This document shows positions 42,322 to 51,551 of a stretch of 64,000 nt of DNA, one piece after another. Made by a program: the position numbers and the translations under genes. Location of the stretch: NCBI RefSeq assembly GCF_002563925.1, contig NZ_PDJD01000001.1, forward strand, positions 1,184,973-1,248,972, read 5' to 3'. The notes beneath the pieces were generated by a model. It made no database searches. It worked only from the letters and a program-made list of their open reading frames with translations, and was not told where the DNA came from. How positions within the stretch are numbered: position 1 is the stretch's first letter; each line of letters opens with the position of its first letter. Source of the stretch: Serinibacter salmoneus. GTDB lineage: Bacteria; Actinomycetota; Actinomycetes; Actinomycetales; Beutenbergiaceae.

Positions 42322-44967
42322 ATGGCCAGCGATGACGTCGCCTACCCCACCCACTGGGAAGCGGATGTGCTGCTGCGCGACGGCGCGACGATGCGGATCC
42401 GACCGATCCGGCCCGACGACGCCGGCGCACTGCAGGACTTCCACGTGGCGCAGAGCGAGGAGTCCACCTACTTCCGCTTCTTCGCGCCGCTGCGCCGGCT
42501 GCCCGAGCGTGATCTGCAGCGCCTGGTGCGCGTGGACCATCACGACCGGGTCGCCCTGGTCGTGGTCGAGGACGAGCGCATCATGGCCGTCGGTCGATAC
42601 GACGTGGTGGAGCCGGGGCGCGCGGAGGTGGCCTTCAACGTCTCCGATGCCCTGCAGGGCCGCGGGGTGGGGTCGGTGCTCCTGGAGCATCTCGCGGCCG
42701 CGGCGCGCGAGCGTGGGGTCGATACGTTCGTCGCCGACGTCCTGCCCGGTAACGCCCAGATGATCCGGGTCTTCTCCGACGCCGGCTACGAGGTGGTGCA
42801 GCACTACGAGGACGGCGTGATCTCGCTGGAGTTCGCCATCGACCCGACCGAGCGTTCCCTCGATGTGCTGGCGAGCCGCGAGCAACGCACGGATGCGGCC
42901 TCGATGCGTGCGCTGCTGGACCCGCAGGGCGTTCTGGTACTCGCTGGGTCGCGGGAGGCCTGCCTCGCTCAGGCCGTGGCTCGCCACCTCGCAGGGCGCC
43001 GGGACGTCGCCTGCGTGGGTGCCGCGCTGCGGGAGGTCGCCGAGGAGTCCGGTCACCGCAGGCTCGCGGCGATCGAGGACGCGGGTGCGGACGCGGGTGA
43101 GACCACGTATCACCTGGCCGTCCTCGCGGCCGCCCCGGATGAGGTGATCGACTGGATGCCCCACCTGGCCGCCGTCGGCGTGCGGGGGGTGGTGGTGCTC
43201 TCCGGAGGATTCGACGACACCTACCCGGACGCCGTCGGGCAGGCCGACCTGCTCGCCGCGGCGCGGGCCGCGGGGTTGCGACTGGTGGGGCCCCGTTCGT
43301 TCGGACTGCTCACCGCGGGGCCGGAACGTGCCAACGTCACGCTCACCGATTCGCCCCCACCCCTGGGCGGTACGGCCCTGTTCTGCCAGTCCGGGGCGGT
43401 GGCGCTGCGCCTGCTCGCCCTGGCCACGCAGCGCCAGGCCGGTGTGCGCACCTTCGTCTCGGCGGGTCACCGCGCCGACGTCTCGGGCAACGACATGCTC
43501 CAGTACCTCGACTCCAGCCACGGGGTACGCGCCGTGGGGATGTACCTGGAGTCCCTCGGGAACCCCCGCAAGTTCGCCCGCGTCGTCCGTCGGGTGAGTG
43601 CCGAGGTTCCCGTGGTGGCCGTGGTGGGAGCCGCCCAGGGCGAGGTGATGGGGGAGCGTCCCACCCGCCGCGTGGTGGAGCAGACCATGCTCACCGCCGG
43701 TGTGCTGGTGGCGCCCACCATGCGCGCCATGCTCGATGCCACCACCCTGCTCGCCTCACAGCCGCTGCCGCCGGGTGACCGGATCCGGATCGTCTCCAAC
43801 TCCACCTCGCTCGCCCAGATCGCCGCTGCGCAGTTCACCGGCCTGAACCGGCCGACCCAGGTGCACGCGGTGCCTGCTCTCGACGACGCGGGGTTGGCCC
43901 ACGAGATCCAGGCCAGCCAGGAGCGGACGGACTGGGACACCCTCCTGGTCCTGTACGCGCCACCACTGGGGCAGCGTGCCCCGCGGGTCACCGACGCGCT
44001 GGCCGCCACCGGCGCCCGGCTGCATGCCGCGGGACGCCCCGTGCTGGGAGTCGTGCACCAACTCGTCGGGCTGACGCCGCAGCTCACCCACGAGGGCGTG
44101 TGCGTGCCGAGCTACGCCTCGATCGAGGACGCCGTCTCCGCCGCGGAGATGGCGCACACCTACGCACGGTGGCGGCGGCGCGACCACGGCGTGCTGGTGG
44201 ACCCCGAGGGGGTGGATCACGCCGCGATCCGGGGGCTCGTCGCCGAGGAACTGCACGATCTCGCAGCCGGCGAGGAGCGTGAGCTCAGCGCGAAGCGGAC
44301 CCGGGCGCTGCTGCGGCACGCCGGGATCACCGTGCTGCGTACCCGCCGGGTGCGCTCGACACCCGCGGCGCTCGCGGCCGCTCGGGACCTCGGCTGGCCG
44401 GTCGCGGTGAAGTCCACCGATCCGGCGCTGCGCCATCGTTCCGACCTCGGCGGAGTACGCCTGGACATCGCGGGGCCGGTGGATCTCGTCGACGCCGTAC
44501 GCCAGATCCGCGCCCGCCAGGCGGGCGGGGAGGTGGAGATCCAGGCGATGGCCCCGGCAGGTGTGGCCTGCACGGTGCGTTCCTGGGACGACCCGTTGTT
44601 CGGTCCGCTCCTCGCCTTCGGGCTCGCGGGGGATGCGACCGAACTCCTGGGCGACGTCTCCTACGCGCTCGCGCCGCTTCGCACCGGTGACGTGACACGA
44701 ATGATCGAGGGGGTGCGCGCGGCCCCACGACTCCTGGCGTCTCTGCGCGGCGAGCAGCCGGACCTCGCCGCTCTGCGCGACGTCCTGGCGCGGGTCTCCG
44801 AGGTGATGGAGACCGTGCCCCAGCTGCGCCACCTGGACCTGGAACCGGTGCTGGTCTCCGCCCAGGGCGCCGTGGCACTGCACGCCCGTGTCGTGGTGGG
44901 AGCCACGATCCGCCCCGACGGTGCGCGCCGGGCGTTGCTGGCTGCCCCCGCCGTCCCTGCGCAGTGA
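42322..44967 (+). CDS. Protein acyltransferase of the Pat type: GNAT fused to an acyl-CoA synthetase (ADP-forming)-like module
   Basis: This 881-residue protein has an N-terminal GNAT domain (about 10-175; FNVSDALQGRGVGSVLLEHLA binds acyl-CoA) and then a succinyl-CoA ligase-like module: CoA-binding Rossmann part (about 195-320), ligase part with SAGHRADVSGNDML around residue 388 (the region of the phospho-His), and ATP-grasp part (about 655-875; WPVAVKSTDPALRHRSDLGGV). GNAT-first order is known for actinobacterial Pat enzymes, which acetylate or propionylate acetyl-CoA synthetase and other proteins. The ligase-like part is often regulatory only. ATG 42322 is leaderless. Confidence 0.9.
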   Translation: MASDDVAYPTHWEADVLLRDGATMRIRPIRPDDAGALQDFHVAQSEESTYFRFFAPLRRLPERDLQRLVRVDHHDRVALVVVEDERIMAVGRYDVVEPGRAEVAFNVSDALQGRGVGSVLLEHLAAAARERGVDTFVADVLPGNAQMIRVFSDAGYEVVQHYEDGVISLEFAIDPTERSLDVLASREQRTDAASMRALLDPQGVLVLAGSREACLAQAVARHLAGRRDVACVGAALREVAEESGHRRLAAIEDAGADAGETTYHLAVLAAAPDEVIDWMPHLAAVGVRGVVVLSGGFDDTYPDAVGQADLLAAARAAGLRLVGPRSFGLLTAGPERANVTLTDSPPPLGGTALFCQSGAVALRLLALATQRQAGVRTFVSAGHRADVSGNDMLQYLDSSHGVRAVGMYLESLGNPRKFARVVRRVSAEVPVVAVVGAAQGEVMGERPTRRVVEQTMLTAGVLVAPTMRAMLDATTLLASQPLPPGDRIRIVSNSTSLAQIAAAQFTGLNRPTQVHAVPALDDAGLAHEIQASQERTDWDTLLVLYAPPLGQRAPRVTDALAATGARLHAAGRPVLGVVHQLVGLTPQLTHEGVCVPSYASIEDAVSAAEMAHTYARWRRRDHGVLVDPEGVDHAAIRGLVAEELHDLAAGEERELSAKRTRALLRHAGITVLRTRRVRSTPAALAAARDLGWPVAVKSTDPALRHRSDLGGVRLDIAGPVDLVDAVRQIRARQAGGEVEIQAMAPAGVACTVRSWDDPLFGPLLAFGLAGDATELLGDVSYALAPLRTGDVTRMIEGVRAAPRLLASLRGEQPDLAALRDVLARVSEVMETVPQLRHLDLEPVLVSAQGAVALHARVVVGATIRPDGARRALLAAPAVPAQ

Positions 44968-44983
44968 CCCGTGCGCACAGTGA

Positions 44984-44989
44984 GAGGAT
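44984..44989 (+). promoter_or_regulatory. Weak -10 box for the DUF5998 gene
   Basis: GAGGAT, 6 nt before the GTG at 44996. Weaker than the TANNNT boxes elsewhere. Confidence 0.35.
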
Positions 44990-44995
44990 AGGGGT

Positions 44996-45562
44996 GTGCG
45001 TACCCGGTCCAATCCCGATGATCTCGCCACCGCCATCCGGCAGGCGGGGTACTACCCCGAACTCGTCGGGCAGGTCATCGACCTCGCCCTCGCGGGTGAG
45101 GACGTGCTCGGCCATCTCATCCAGCCGGAGACCACGTTCGACGAGGCCGAGGTCAAGCGCCACCTGACGGCGCTGGTGCTGACACCCTCGCGCCTGGTGG
45201 TGGTCCACGTGGACGATCACGCGGTCGACGGCGCCGCCAGCGCGGTCGCCAGCACCGAGTCGGTCCCGCTGCGCGAGGTGCGTTCGGTGATGCTCACCCA
45301 AGGGTTCGCTGACCCGGCCGCTCGCGGACCCCGTGCCGCAACCGATGTCACGATCGCTCTGGGATGGGGCGCGGTCAAGCGACTGGACCTCGAGCCCGCC
45401 ACCTGCGGCGACCCACAGTGCGAGGCGGACCACGGCTACACCGGGACGGCCTCACCGGACGACCTGGTCATCCGGGTCTCGGGGCTGGCCGAGGGGCAGG
45501 CCGCGCTCGATGCGGCCATTCGCTTCGCCGGGGTCCTCTCGGCGGCCACGGCGGGACGGTGA
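44996..45562 (+). CDS. DUF5998 protein
   Basis: This 188-residue cytosolic protein belongs to DUF5998, found almost only in actinobacteria. Visible segments are an N-terminal helix AIRQAGYYPELVGQVIDLAL, a helix beginning ETTFDEAEVKRHLTALVLTP, VVHVDDHAVDGAASAVASTE and a two-Cys/one-His patch CGDPQCEADH. It has no recognised enzymatic motif. Its stop overlaps the start of the phosphodiesterase gene by 4 bp (GTGA). Conserved association with the Pat-type gene and the phosphodiesterase suggests a shared process. Confidence 0.85.
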   Translation: MRTRSNPDDLATAIRQAGYYPELVGQVIDLALAGEDVLGHLIQPETTFDEAEVKRHLTALVLTPSRLVVVHVDDHAVDGAASAVASTESVPLREVRSVMLTQGFADPAARGPRAATDVTIALGWGAVKRLDLEPATCGDPQCEADHGYTGTASPDDLVIRVSGLAEGQAALDAAIRFAGVLSAATAGR

Positions 45563-46710
45563 CGCCGCCCGCGGGTCTGCTCCACGCCGTCGGGCACCCG
45601 CCGCTGGCGGGGGTGCTGCCCGATGTCGCCGCCGCGCTCGGTCACCCCATCGCGGGGCGAGCCACCGCCTCACTCGACCTGCCGCGGGCCGAGCGTGTGG
45701 TCGTGGTGCTGGTGGACGGCCTGGGCTGGGAGGCATTGTCGGCTCGCACCGGGCACGCGCCGACCCTGCGCGGCCTGATCCGCGGGGGCACACCGCTCGC
45801 GGCGGGGTACCCCAGTACGACCGCAGCCTCCCTGGCCTCCTTCGGAACGGGACTGACGCCGGGACAGACCGGCCTCCTGGGCTACACGGTGCGCGACCCC
45901 CAGCACACCCGGCCGACCGATCTGGTCAACCTCGTCTCCTGGACCACGAGCGCGGGGCGCCCCCTCGACCCCCAGGCCTGGCAGCCCCACCAGAGCGTGT
46001 TCGAGCACCTGACCGCGCGGGGTGTACCCGTCACCAGCACCGGCCCCGGTCGGTTCGCCGGGTCGGGGCTGACCCTCGCCGCCCTGCGCGGGGGAGAGTT
46101 CCGCGGCTCGAACACCCCGCAGGACCGGGTCGACGCGATCGCGGGAGCGATCCCCCGCGGTGGTCTCGGCTACCTCTACTGGGGTGAGGTCGACAAGGTC
46201 GGACACCATCACGGCTGGACCTCCCACGAGTGGAGCGAGGCCCTGGGCGACGTGGACGCCGCGATCGCGCGACTGATGCGGCGACTGCCCTCGGGAACCC
46301 TGGTGATCATCACGGCCGACCACGGGATGGTGGACGTGACGCGCACCCTGGACGTCGCGGCAATCCCCGCCCTCGCGGGAAGCAGCGTGGTGGTGGCGGG
46401 GGAGCCGCGCGCCTGCCACGTGCACCTGCGCGAGGGTGTGGACCTGGCGACCGCGGCGGCGACCTGGCGTGAGGTGCTCGGCGAGGACGCCTGGGTGCTC
46501 ACGCGCACCGACGCGATCGAGCACGGACTGTTCGGCGTCGTCGAGGAACGCAACCGTCCCCTCATCGGCGACCTCGTGGTGGCCATGACGGGCACCGTGG
46601 CCCTGGCGGACTCCCGTACCCAGACCGCCGCGTCACTTGCGCTGATCGGCATGCACGGGTCACTGACCCCGGCCGAGGTGTACGTCCCCGGCATCGTCGA
46701 GGTCGTCTAG
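45559..46710 (+). CDS. Alkaline phosphatase superfamily nucleotide pyrophosphatase/phosphodiesterase
   Basis: This 383-residue metal hydrolase has the NPP-like fold. Metal and nucleophile motifs are VVVLVDGLGWE (Asp), YPSTTAASLASFGTG (nucleophilic Thr), GEVDKVGHHHGW (Asp and His), IITADHGMVDV (Asp-His) and a final His in GMHGSLTPAE. There is no obvious signal peptide, so it is probably cytosolic; the substrate is unknown. It is coupled to DUF5998 by a GTGA overlap. The stop lies 11 bp from the convergent polytopic membrane protein gene of the glycan locus. Confidence 0.9.
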   Translation: MTPPAGLLHAVGHPPLAGVLPDVAAALGHPIAGRATASLDLPRAERVVVVLVDGLGWEALSARTGHAPTLRGLIRGGTPLAAGYPSTTAASLASFGTGLTPGQTGLLGYTVRDPQHTRPTDLVNLVSWTTSAGRPLDPQAWQPHQSVFEHLTARGVPVTSTGPGRFAGSGLTLAALRGGEFRGSNTPQDRVDAIAGAIPRGGLGYLYWGEVDKVGHHHGWTSHEWSEALGDVDAAIARLMRRLPSGTLVIITADHGMVDVTRTLDVAAIPALAGSSVVVAGEPRACHVHLREGVDLATAAATWREVLGEDAWVLTRTDAIEHGLFGVVEERNRPLIGDLVVAMTGTVALADSRTQTAASLALIGMHGSLTPAEVYVPGIVEVV

Positions 46711-46721
46711 CGAGCAACGCC

Positions 46722-48932
46722 TCACCAGGCGTACTCGCTTGCCTCCCACGCCGCCGTGTCGAACCGGAACAGCACGGTCCCGTCGCGTTCGAACTCCGCC
46801 TCCCACCAGGGGGAGTCGACGAACGCCTGACGCACCTGCGCGAAGTCGGCGGCGGACTGGACGGCGTACAGTTCCCCGAACGCCTGCTGGGTGGGCGACC
46901 AGAGCGCGAACGCCGGCTGCGCCGGATCGGCGCCGCCCATGTACCCCACGAGCGACTCGGTCAACGACTGGGCGAGTTCGTCCGGGTCCTCACCGGCCGC
47001 GACCGGCAGCCCCAGGATGTCCCGGGAGACCACGTCCGGAGCGAGCGACATCCGTGCGGGAATCGTGGGCAGGTTCCCCGTGCCCAACTCCAGCAGGTAC
47101 CGCGGTGCGTCCGGGTCCGGGCTGGAGGAATGGAAGATCCTCATCGCCTCCAGGTCCGCCGGGCGCTCCTGATGGATGACGTCCAGGGCGTGGCCGGCCA
47201 GCAGGCTGGTGGCGAGCAGCACGACGGCGACTCCCGCCTGGTAGGCCCGGCGCAGCATCCGGGGGCGCACGGCCACGGCCGCGAGCGCCGCCAGCCAGGG
47301 GATGGCGAACAGGGCAGCGCGGAAGATGCCCTCCTGCCCGTACGGGTTCACCGCAACGAGCACGAGTCCGACCGCCGGCACCAGGGCACAGGCCCAGGCG
47401 CGGGCCTCCGCCAGGGTGGCCCGGCCGAGGACCAGCCGACGCACGACTGCGCGGCGCGAGACCCGGGTCAGCGACCACAGCGCTAGGAAGCAGATCAGCA
47501 GGATTCCCACCACGAGGGCGATGACCGAGGTGGTCACCGCGATGTGGCGCGTGAGGGTGTCATCGGCCACGGTCTGAGGCGGGCGGAAGTTCTCCAGGTC
47601 GCCGAGCGCCGAGACGTACAGGAAGGACCGCACCGCATCCGCGTGCAGCGCCGTCCACGCCAGGGCCGGGACCAGCACGGTCAGCGGGATCCACCATCGC
47701 ACCAGACGCAGGAGGGCGAGGACCACGAGGCCACCGGCGACCATGTACGGGCTGAGCTGGTGGGTGACCGTGATCGCGCATCCGAACACGACCAGGAGGA
47801 CGACCCCGCCCCGACCCGGCCGCCGGCGCAGGGCGAGCGCGAAGATCGCCACCGCCAGGAGCGTCCCGAGCGACTGCGGGGAGAAGTAGTCCGAACCGAT
47901 CGCATCGGCCAGGGTGGTGAAGGCGGCAGCCCACCAGGCGGCGGTGCCGCTCAGGCCGAGGCCCGAGAAGAACCAGCGCAGCAGCGGTAGGCGCAGCAGC
48001 GTGACGGCCGCGATCCACCACCGTGCGGTGTCCCCGACCTCGGCACCGGCGAGATCACTCACCCAGGCGCTCGCCGCGAACATCCCGGGCCAGTCGTTGT
48101 AGACCTGGACGGAGGAGACGGGGGCACCGGTCTCGATGATCTGCTCCGCCAGGTCCACGTGCTTGTTCGTCGACTGTCCCCACGGGCCGGGGTAGGCAAG
48201 TGTCGGGGACAGGCTCAGCACCGCCACGAGCGCACCGACCGCCACGGCCAGCGGCCACTCCCGGGCGCCGGTGGCCAGCGGCAACGCGGTGGTGCACAGC
48301 AGGAGTCCGGCAATCCATCCCCACCCGAGTGCGAGCGGCAGGCCCCACACCGGAGGGTCGATGATCGTGGCTCCGGCCGCGAGCGCGAGGGCGAGCACAC
48401 CCCCGGCTGCGCACAGGGCCATCGCGATGGGCACGGGGGCTCCCTTGACCCCGACCCCACCCCAGCCGGTGCGCCGCGGGAGCCAGTCCCGGGCGGGCAG
48501 GCGTCGGCTCCAGGAGGTGCGCACTCGCGTCAGGACGATCCCGTGGGCCACCATCCCGGCGACGGTGAGCAACGCGAGCAGCCACGGCAACCAGAGGGTG
48601 AGGGTCATGGCGGTGCCACCCAGGGTCAGCAGCGACAGCGCCGACCCGGTCGCGAGCGCCAGGCGGGTGTGCAGGCGCAGCGTGGGGGCGAACTGCCATG
48701 GCGCAAGGCCCACGGTCGTGAGCGCGGCCGCCCACCAGGTCAGGAGCGCGAGCGTAGCGGGCAGGACCCCGGTCAGGGCGATCAGCGCGAGCGCACCCGC
48801 GAGCAGCGATGCCACGGCCAGCACGTACCGCCAGCGATCGGTGACGACCGCGCGTCGAACCGAGAACCCGGCCGGCGGCGTACGCGGTGGCGGTGCCGCG
48901 GAGTGCCGCAGCGGGCGTCCGAGCGTCGTCAT
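46722..48932 (-). CDS. Large polytopic membrane protein of the glycan locus
   Basis: This 736-residue protein has a short basic N-terminus and then some 14 hydrophobic segments to about residue 580, followed by a soluble C-terminal domain of about 150 residues. It resembles large bacterial GT-C-like or polymerase-like proteins, but I cannot identify the family. The loop containing VYNDWPGMFAASAWVSDLAG is the best candidate for an acidic catalytic motif. Its ATG overlaps the upstream GT2 gene (ATGA), so the pair is coupled. A role in glycan polymerisation or lipid-linked sugar transfer is inferred from context. Confidence 0.7.
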   Translation of the reverse strand: MTTLGRPLRHSAAPPPRTPPAGFSVRRAVVTDRWRYVLAVASLLAGALALIALTGVLPATLALLTWWAAALTTVGLAPWQFAPTLRLHTRLALATGSALSLLTLGGTAMTLTLWLPWLLALLTVAGMVAHGIVLTRVRTSWSRRLPARDWLPRRTGWGGVGVKGAPVPIAMALCAAGGVLALALAAGATIIDPPVWGLPLALGWGWIAGLLLCTTALPLATGAREWPLAVAVGALVAVLSLSPTLAYPGPWGQSTNKHVDLAEQIIETGAPVSSVQVYNDWPGMFAASAWVSDLAGAEVGDTARWWIAAVTLLRLPLLRWFFSGLGLSGTAAWWAAAFTTLADAIGSDYFSPQSLGTLLAVAIFALALRRRPGRGGVVLLVVFGCAITVTHQLSPYMVAGGLVVLALLRLVRWWIPLTVLVPALAWTALHADAVRSFLYVSALGDLENFRPPQTVADDTLTRHIAVTTSVIALVVGILLICFLALWSLTRVSRRAVVRRLVLGRATLAEARAWACALVPAVGLVLVAVNPYGQEGIFRAALFAIPWLAALAAVAVRPRMLRRAYQAGVAVVLLATSLLAGHALDVIHQERPADLEAMRIFHSSSPDPDAPRYLLELGTGNLPTIPARMSLAPDVVSRDILGLPVAAGEDPDELAQSLTESLVGYMGGADPAQPAFALWSPTQQAFGELYAVQSAADFAQVRQAFVDSPWWEAEFERDGTVLFRFDTAAWEASEYAW

Positions 48933-50290
48933 GCGTCGGCTGGGCGTGACGCGCGCGCCCGGCGGCGTGCGCGCAGGTAGTCCCACGGTCCCCGCAGCGC
49001 ACCGGCGAGCTCGGCGCGCCGCACCCCCGGGGGTGGGGCGATCCCCGCGCTCATCCGTTCCCGGGTGGTGCGGTCGATCTGCCGCATCCGCCACAGACCC
49101 GGACCGATCGCGCGCAGCAGCGCTGCCCTCGACCCAGGGGAGAGCAGAGTGCCCGTGAGGTAGGCGGTGAGACCGGAGCCGTACCCGCGCAACTGGCGCA
49201 GCAGCGCGGCGTCGTCCGCGCGGTGGTGGTGCCAGACGAGCGCGGACGGCTCGTACACGATCCGCTCCCCGGCGAGCAGGATGCGGACGAACATGTCCAG
49301 GTCCTCCCCGCCGCGGGTCCGGGTTCCCGCTCCGAGCGCCTCGTCGAACCCGCCGAGTTCCTGTACCAGGCGGGTGCGCACCGCCATGTTCGCGCCGGTG
49401 CCGAAGATGCCGGCGGAGAACGGGTAGAGGGCCCCCGCTCGCCTGTTCTGCGCGAGATCGAAGGTCTCGGGTTCGCAGCGCGCGGACCAGGAGGGGGATC
49501 GTGCGTCGAAGTAGGCCTCGGCCGGGGAGTCGACCGAGGCGGTGGCGACCAGGCCGGTGACGCACCCGGCACCCGTGGCGGCGGCCTGCTGCAGTGCGCT
49601 CGCCCAGCCGGAGTCCACGCTCACGTCGTCGTCGGTGAAGGCGAGTACCTCGCCACTCGCGTGCGCGAGCGCCGCGTTGCGGGCGCTGGAGAGCCCCGGG
49701 CGGTCCTCGCGGTGGTACCGCAACCGCGGGTCGATGGCCTGCAACGAGGTCACCAGGTCGGCCGTGCGCTCGTCGGAGGGCGCGTTGTCGATCACCAGGA
49801 TCTCGACCTCCGGATCGGGGGTCGCCATCACGTGCCGAAGGCAGGACTCCAGGATGTCGGCACGATCGCGGGTGCACACGGCGATCGTGAGGGAGGGGAG
49901 CGGCCCGCCGGTCCATCGCCGGGGGCACAGCGGCCCCGCGGGGGCGATCACCTGGTCCGCGCCGGGGGACGCGCGGCGTCCCTCCAGGCGCAGGTGGGTG
50001 GCGATGCGTGGGGCAAACGTGCGGGTCGCTTCCTGGCGCACGAGCGCCGCCGTCACCTCGTGGGGGGCGAGCGCGAACTCGAGGTAGCCGAGGACCTCGC
50101 CGTGCAGGCTCACCAGGACGCGACTGCGGGTGTGGTCCCGGCGCGCGGGCAGCCAGTGGGCAGCATCGTCGGCGAGATCCATGCCGGCGCAGGCGATGCC
50201 GGTGGCAGCGGGCTCGTCGGGTCGTGTGTCCCGGATCGCCTCGCGCCCCGCCTCGCGCTCGGTGTCGGTCGGCGCGCCGGTCTCCGTCAT
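48929..50290 (-). CDS. Glycosyltransferase family 2 with N-terminal extension
   Basis: This 453-residue protein has an N-terminal domain of about 135 residues (unknown function) before the GT-A fold. The catalytic part (about 135-380) has SLTIAVCTRDRADILESC, EVLAFTDDDVSVDSGW (the DDD metal motif), GTGANMAVRT and TRGGEDLDMFVRI (ED catalytic base), with WHHHRAD at the C-terminal end. It should transfer an activated sugar to a glycan acceptor on the cytoplasmic side. ATG 50290 has a GGGGGGA ribosome binding site. It is coupled to the polytopic protein gene (ATGA) and divergent from the GT4 gene. Confidence 0.9.
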   Translation of the reverse strand: MTETGAPTDTEREAGREAIRDTRPDEPAATGIACAGMDLADDAAHWLPARRDHTRSRVLVSLHGEVLGYLEFALAPHEVTAALVRQEATRTFAPRIATHLRLEGRRASPGADQVIAPAGPLCPRRWTGGPLPSLTIAVCTRDRADILESCLRHVMATPDPEVEILVIDNAPSDERTADLVTSLQAIDPRLRYHREDRPGLSSARNAALAHASGEVLAFTDDDVSVDSGWASALQQAAATGAGCVTGLVATASVDSPAEAYFDARSPSWSARCEPETFDLAQNRRAGALYPFSAGIFGTGANMAVRTRLVQELGGFDEALGAGTRTRGGEDLDMFVRILLAGERIVYEPSALVWHHHRADDAALLRQLRGYGSGLTAYLTGTLLSPGSRAALLRAIGPGLWRMRQIDRTTRERMSAGIAPPPGVRRAELAGALRGPWDYLRARRRARASRPADA

Positions 50291-50383
50291 GGTCCCCCCT
50301 CGTACCGGGCGCCCCCGCGCCCGCCCCGGCCCCGGTGGACACGCCACCATGGATCGCCCCCGCGATCGGCCTGCGTGTGACTG

Positions 50384-50389
50384 TACCGT
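50384..50389 (+). promoter_or_regulatory. -10 box for the GT4 gene (leaderless)
   Basis: TACCGT, 7 nt before the ATG at 50397. Confidence 0.55.
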
Positions 50390-50396
50390 CTGCTCG

Positions 50397-51551
50397 ATGC
50401 GCATGTTGTACCTGACCGAGGCCGCACCGAGCCGGGACCCGCAGTTCTCCGACGGCAGCGCGATGATCCCCTACGAGGTGATCCGGGCGCTGCCGCGTCA
50501 CGTGGAGGTCACGCTGGTGTCCTTCCGAGGGGGCGCCGCCGTGCCACCGGAGATCCGTGAGCGCTGTGCGCACGTGGACGAGATCGACCTGCCCCGCTCG
50601 CGTCCGGCCGACCTCGCGGGCCTCCTGCGCGGGGTGTACCCGGCGGACTCGCGGCGCGGCAGTGCGCGTGTGCGCAGGATGACGCAGGACCTGATCCGCA
50701 CGCACGACGCGACCTTGGTGCACGGCCCGCATCTCGCGGGCGCGCTGCGCGGCCTGCCGCCGACCGCTGCGCCCGTGGCCTTCCAGACCGTCGATCCATG
50801 GTCCCTGCGCACCGCGATGGAGGCGCATCTGACGAGCGGTCCTCGCGCCTGGTACCGGCGCTACAGCGCGCTGGTGCGGCATCGCCTGGAGCGTGCGCTG
50901 CCCGCGCAGGTCCGGCTGCTCACGGTGGGTCAGGCGGATGCCGAGTCGTGGTCCCGCGCCCTGGGACGGACAGTGCGAGCCGTGCCGAACGGCGTGGACA
51001 CCGCGGCACTGACGGGCCCAGCACCCCACGTCCCGCCGGATGCCCCGCCCCGCGGCGCCCCCGATGTGTGCTTCGTGGGCAGCCTCGACTACGCGCCGAA
51101 CGTCGAGTCCGCCCGCCGGCTCGTCCACCGCGTGGCACCCCTGCTGTGGGAACAGCGCCCCGACCTGAGCATCGTGGTGGCGGGTCGTTCGCCCGTGCCA
51201 CAGGTGCTGGAGCTCGCCTCTGATCGGGTCACCGTGCAAGCCAATGTGCCTGACCTTGCCGCCCTGGTGCGTTCCGCCCGTGTCGCCGTGTTCCCCGATC
51301 TTCACGGGCTGGGCAAGCGCAACTCCGTCAGTGAGGCGCTCGCGGTGGGCACCCCGGTGGTCGCAACCGCCGTCGCGGCACGGGAACAGGGTGAACACCC
51401 GCTGCTGACTCGCGCTGAGAGCGATCGCGACCTCGCCGGGGCCGTCCTGGCGGCGTGGGAGCGCCCACCGGCCGCGCAGCCGTCCCAGCACGGGGTCGCG
51501 ATGCGGACCTGGGCGGACGCGGCCGCGGACTACCTGGCCGCGTTGTCCTGA
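50397..51551 (+). CDS. Glycosyltransferase family 4
   Basis: This 384-residue GT-B enzyme has the acceptor half first (MRMLYLTEAAPSRDPQFSDG) and then the donor half: VPNGVDTAAL, DVCFVGSLDYAPNVESARRL and the GT4 donor motif RNSVSEALAVGTPVVAT (usually E-x7-E). It likely adds a sugar from a nucleotide-sugar to the lipid-linked glycan. The ATG has a TACCGT box 7 nt upstream (leaderless), back to back with the GT2 gene. Its last 22 bp overlap the end of the convergent four-domain protein gene. Confidence 0.92.
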   Translation: MRMLYLTEAAPSRDPQFSDGSAMIPYEVIRALPRHVEVTLVSFRGGAAVPPEIRERCAHVDEIDLPRSRPADLAGLLRGVYPADSRRGSARVRRMTQDLIRTHDATLVHGPHLAGALRGLPPTAAPVAFQTVDPWSLRTAMEAHLTSGPRAWYRRYSALVRHRLERALPAQVRLLTVGQADAESWSRALGRTVRAVPNGVDTAALTGPAPHVPPDAPPRGAPDVCFVGSLDYAPNVESARRLVHRVAPLLWEQRPDLSIVVAGRSPVPQVLELASDRVTVQANVPDLAALVRSARVAVFPDLHGLGKRNSVSEALAVGTPVVATAVAAREQGEHPLLTRAESDRDLAGAVLAAWERPPAAQPSQHGVAMRTWADAAADYLAALS

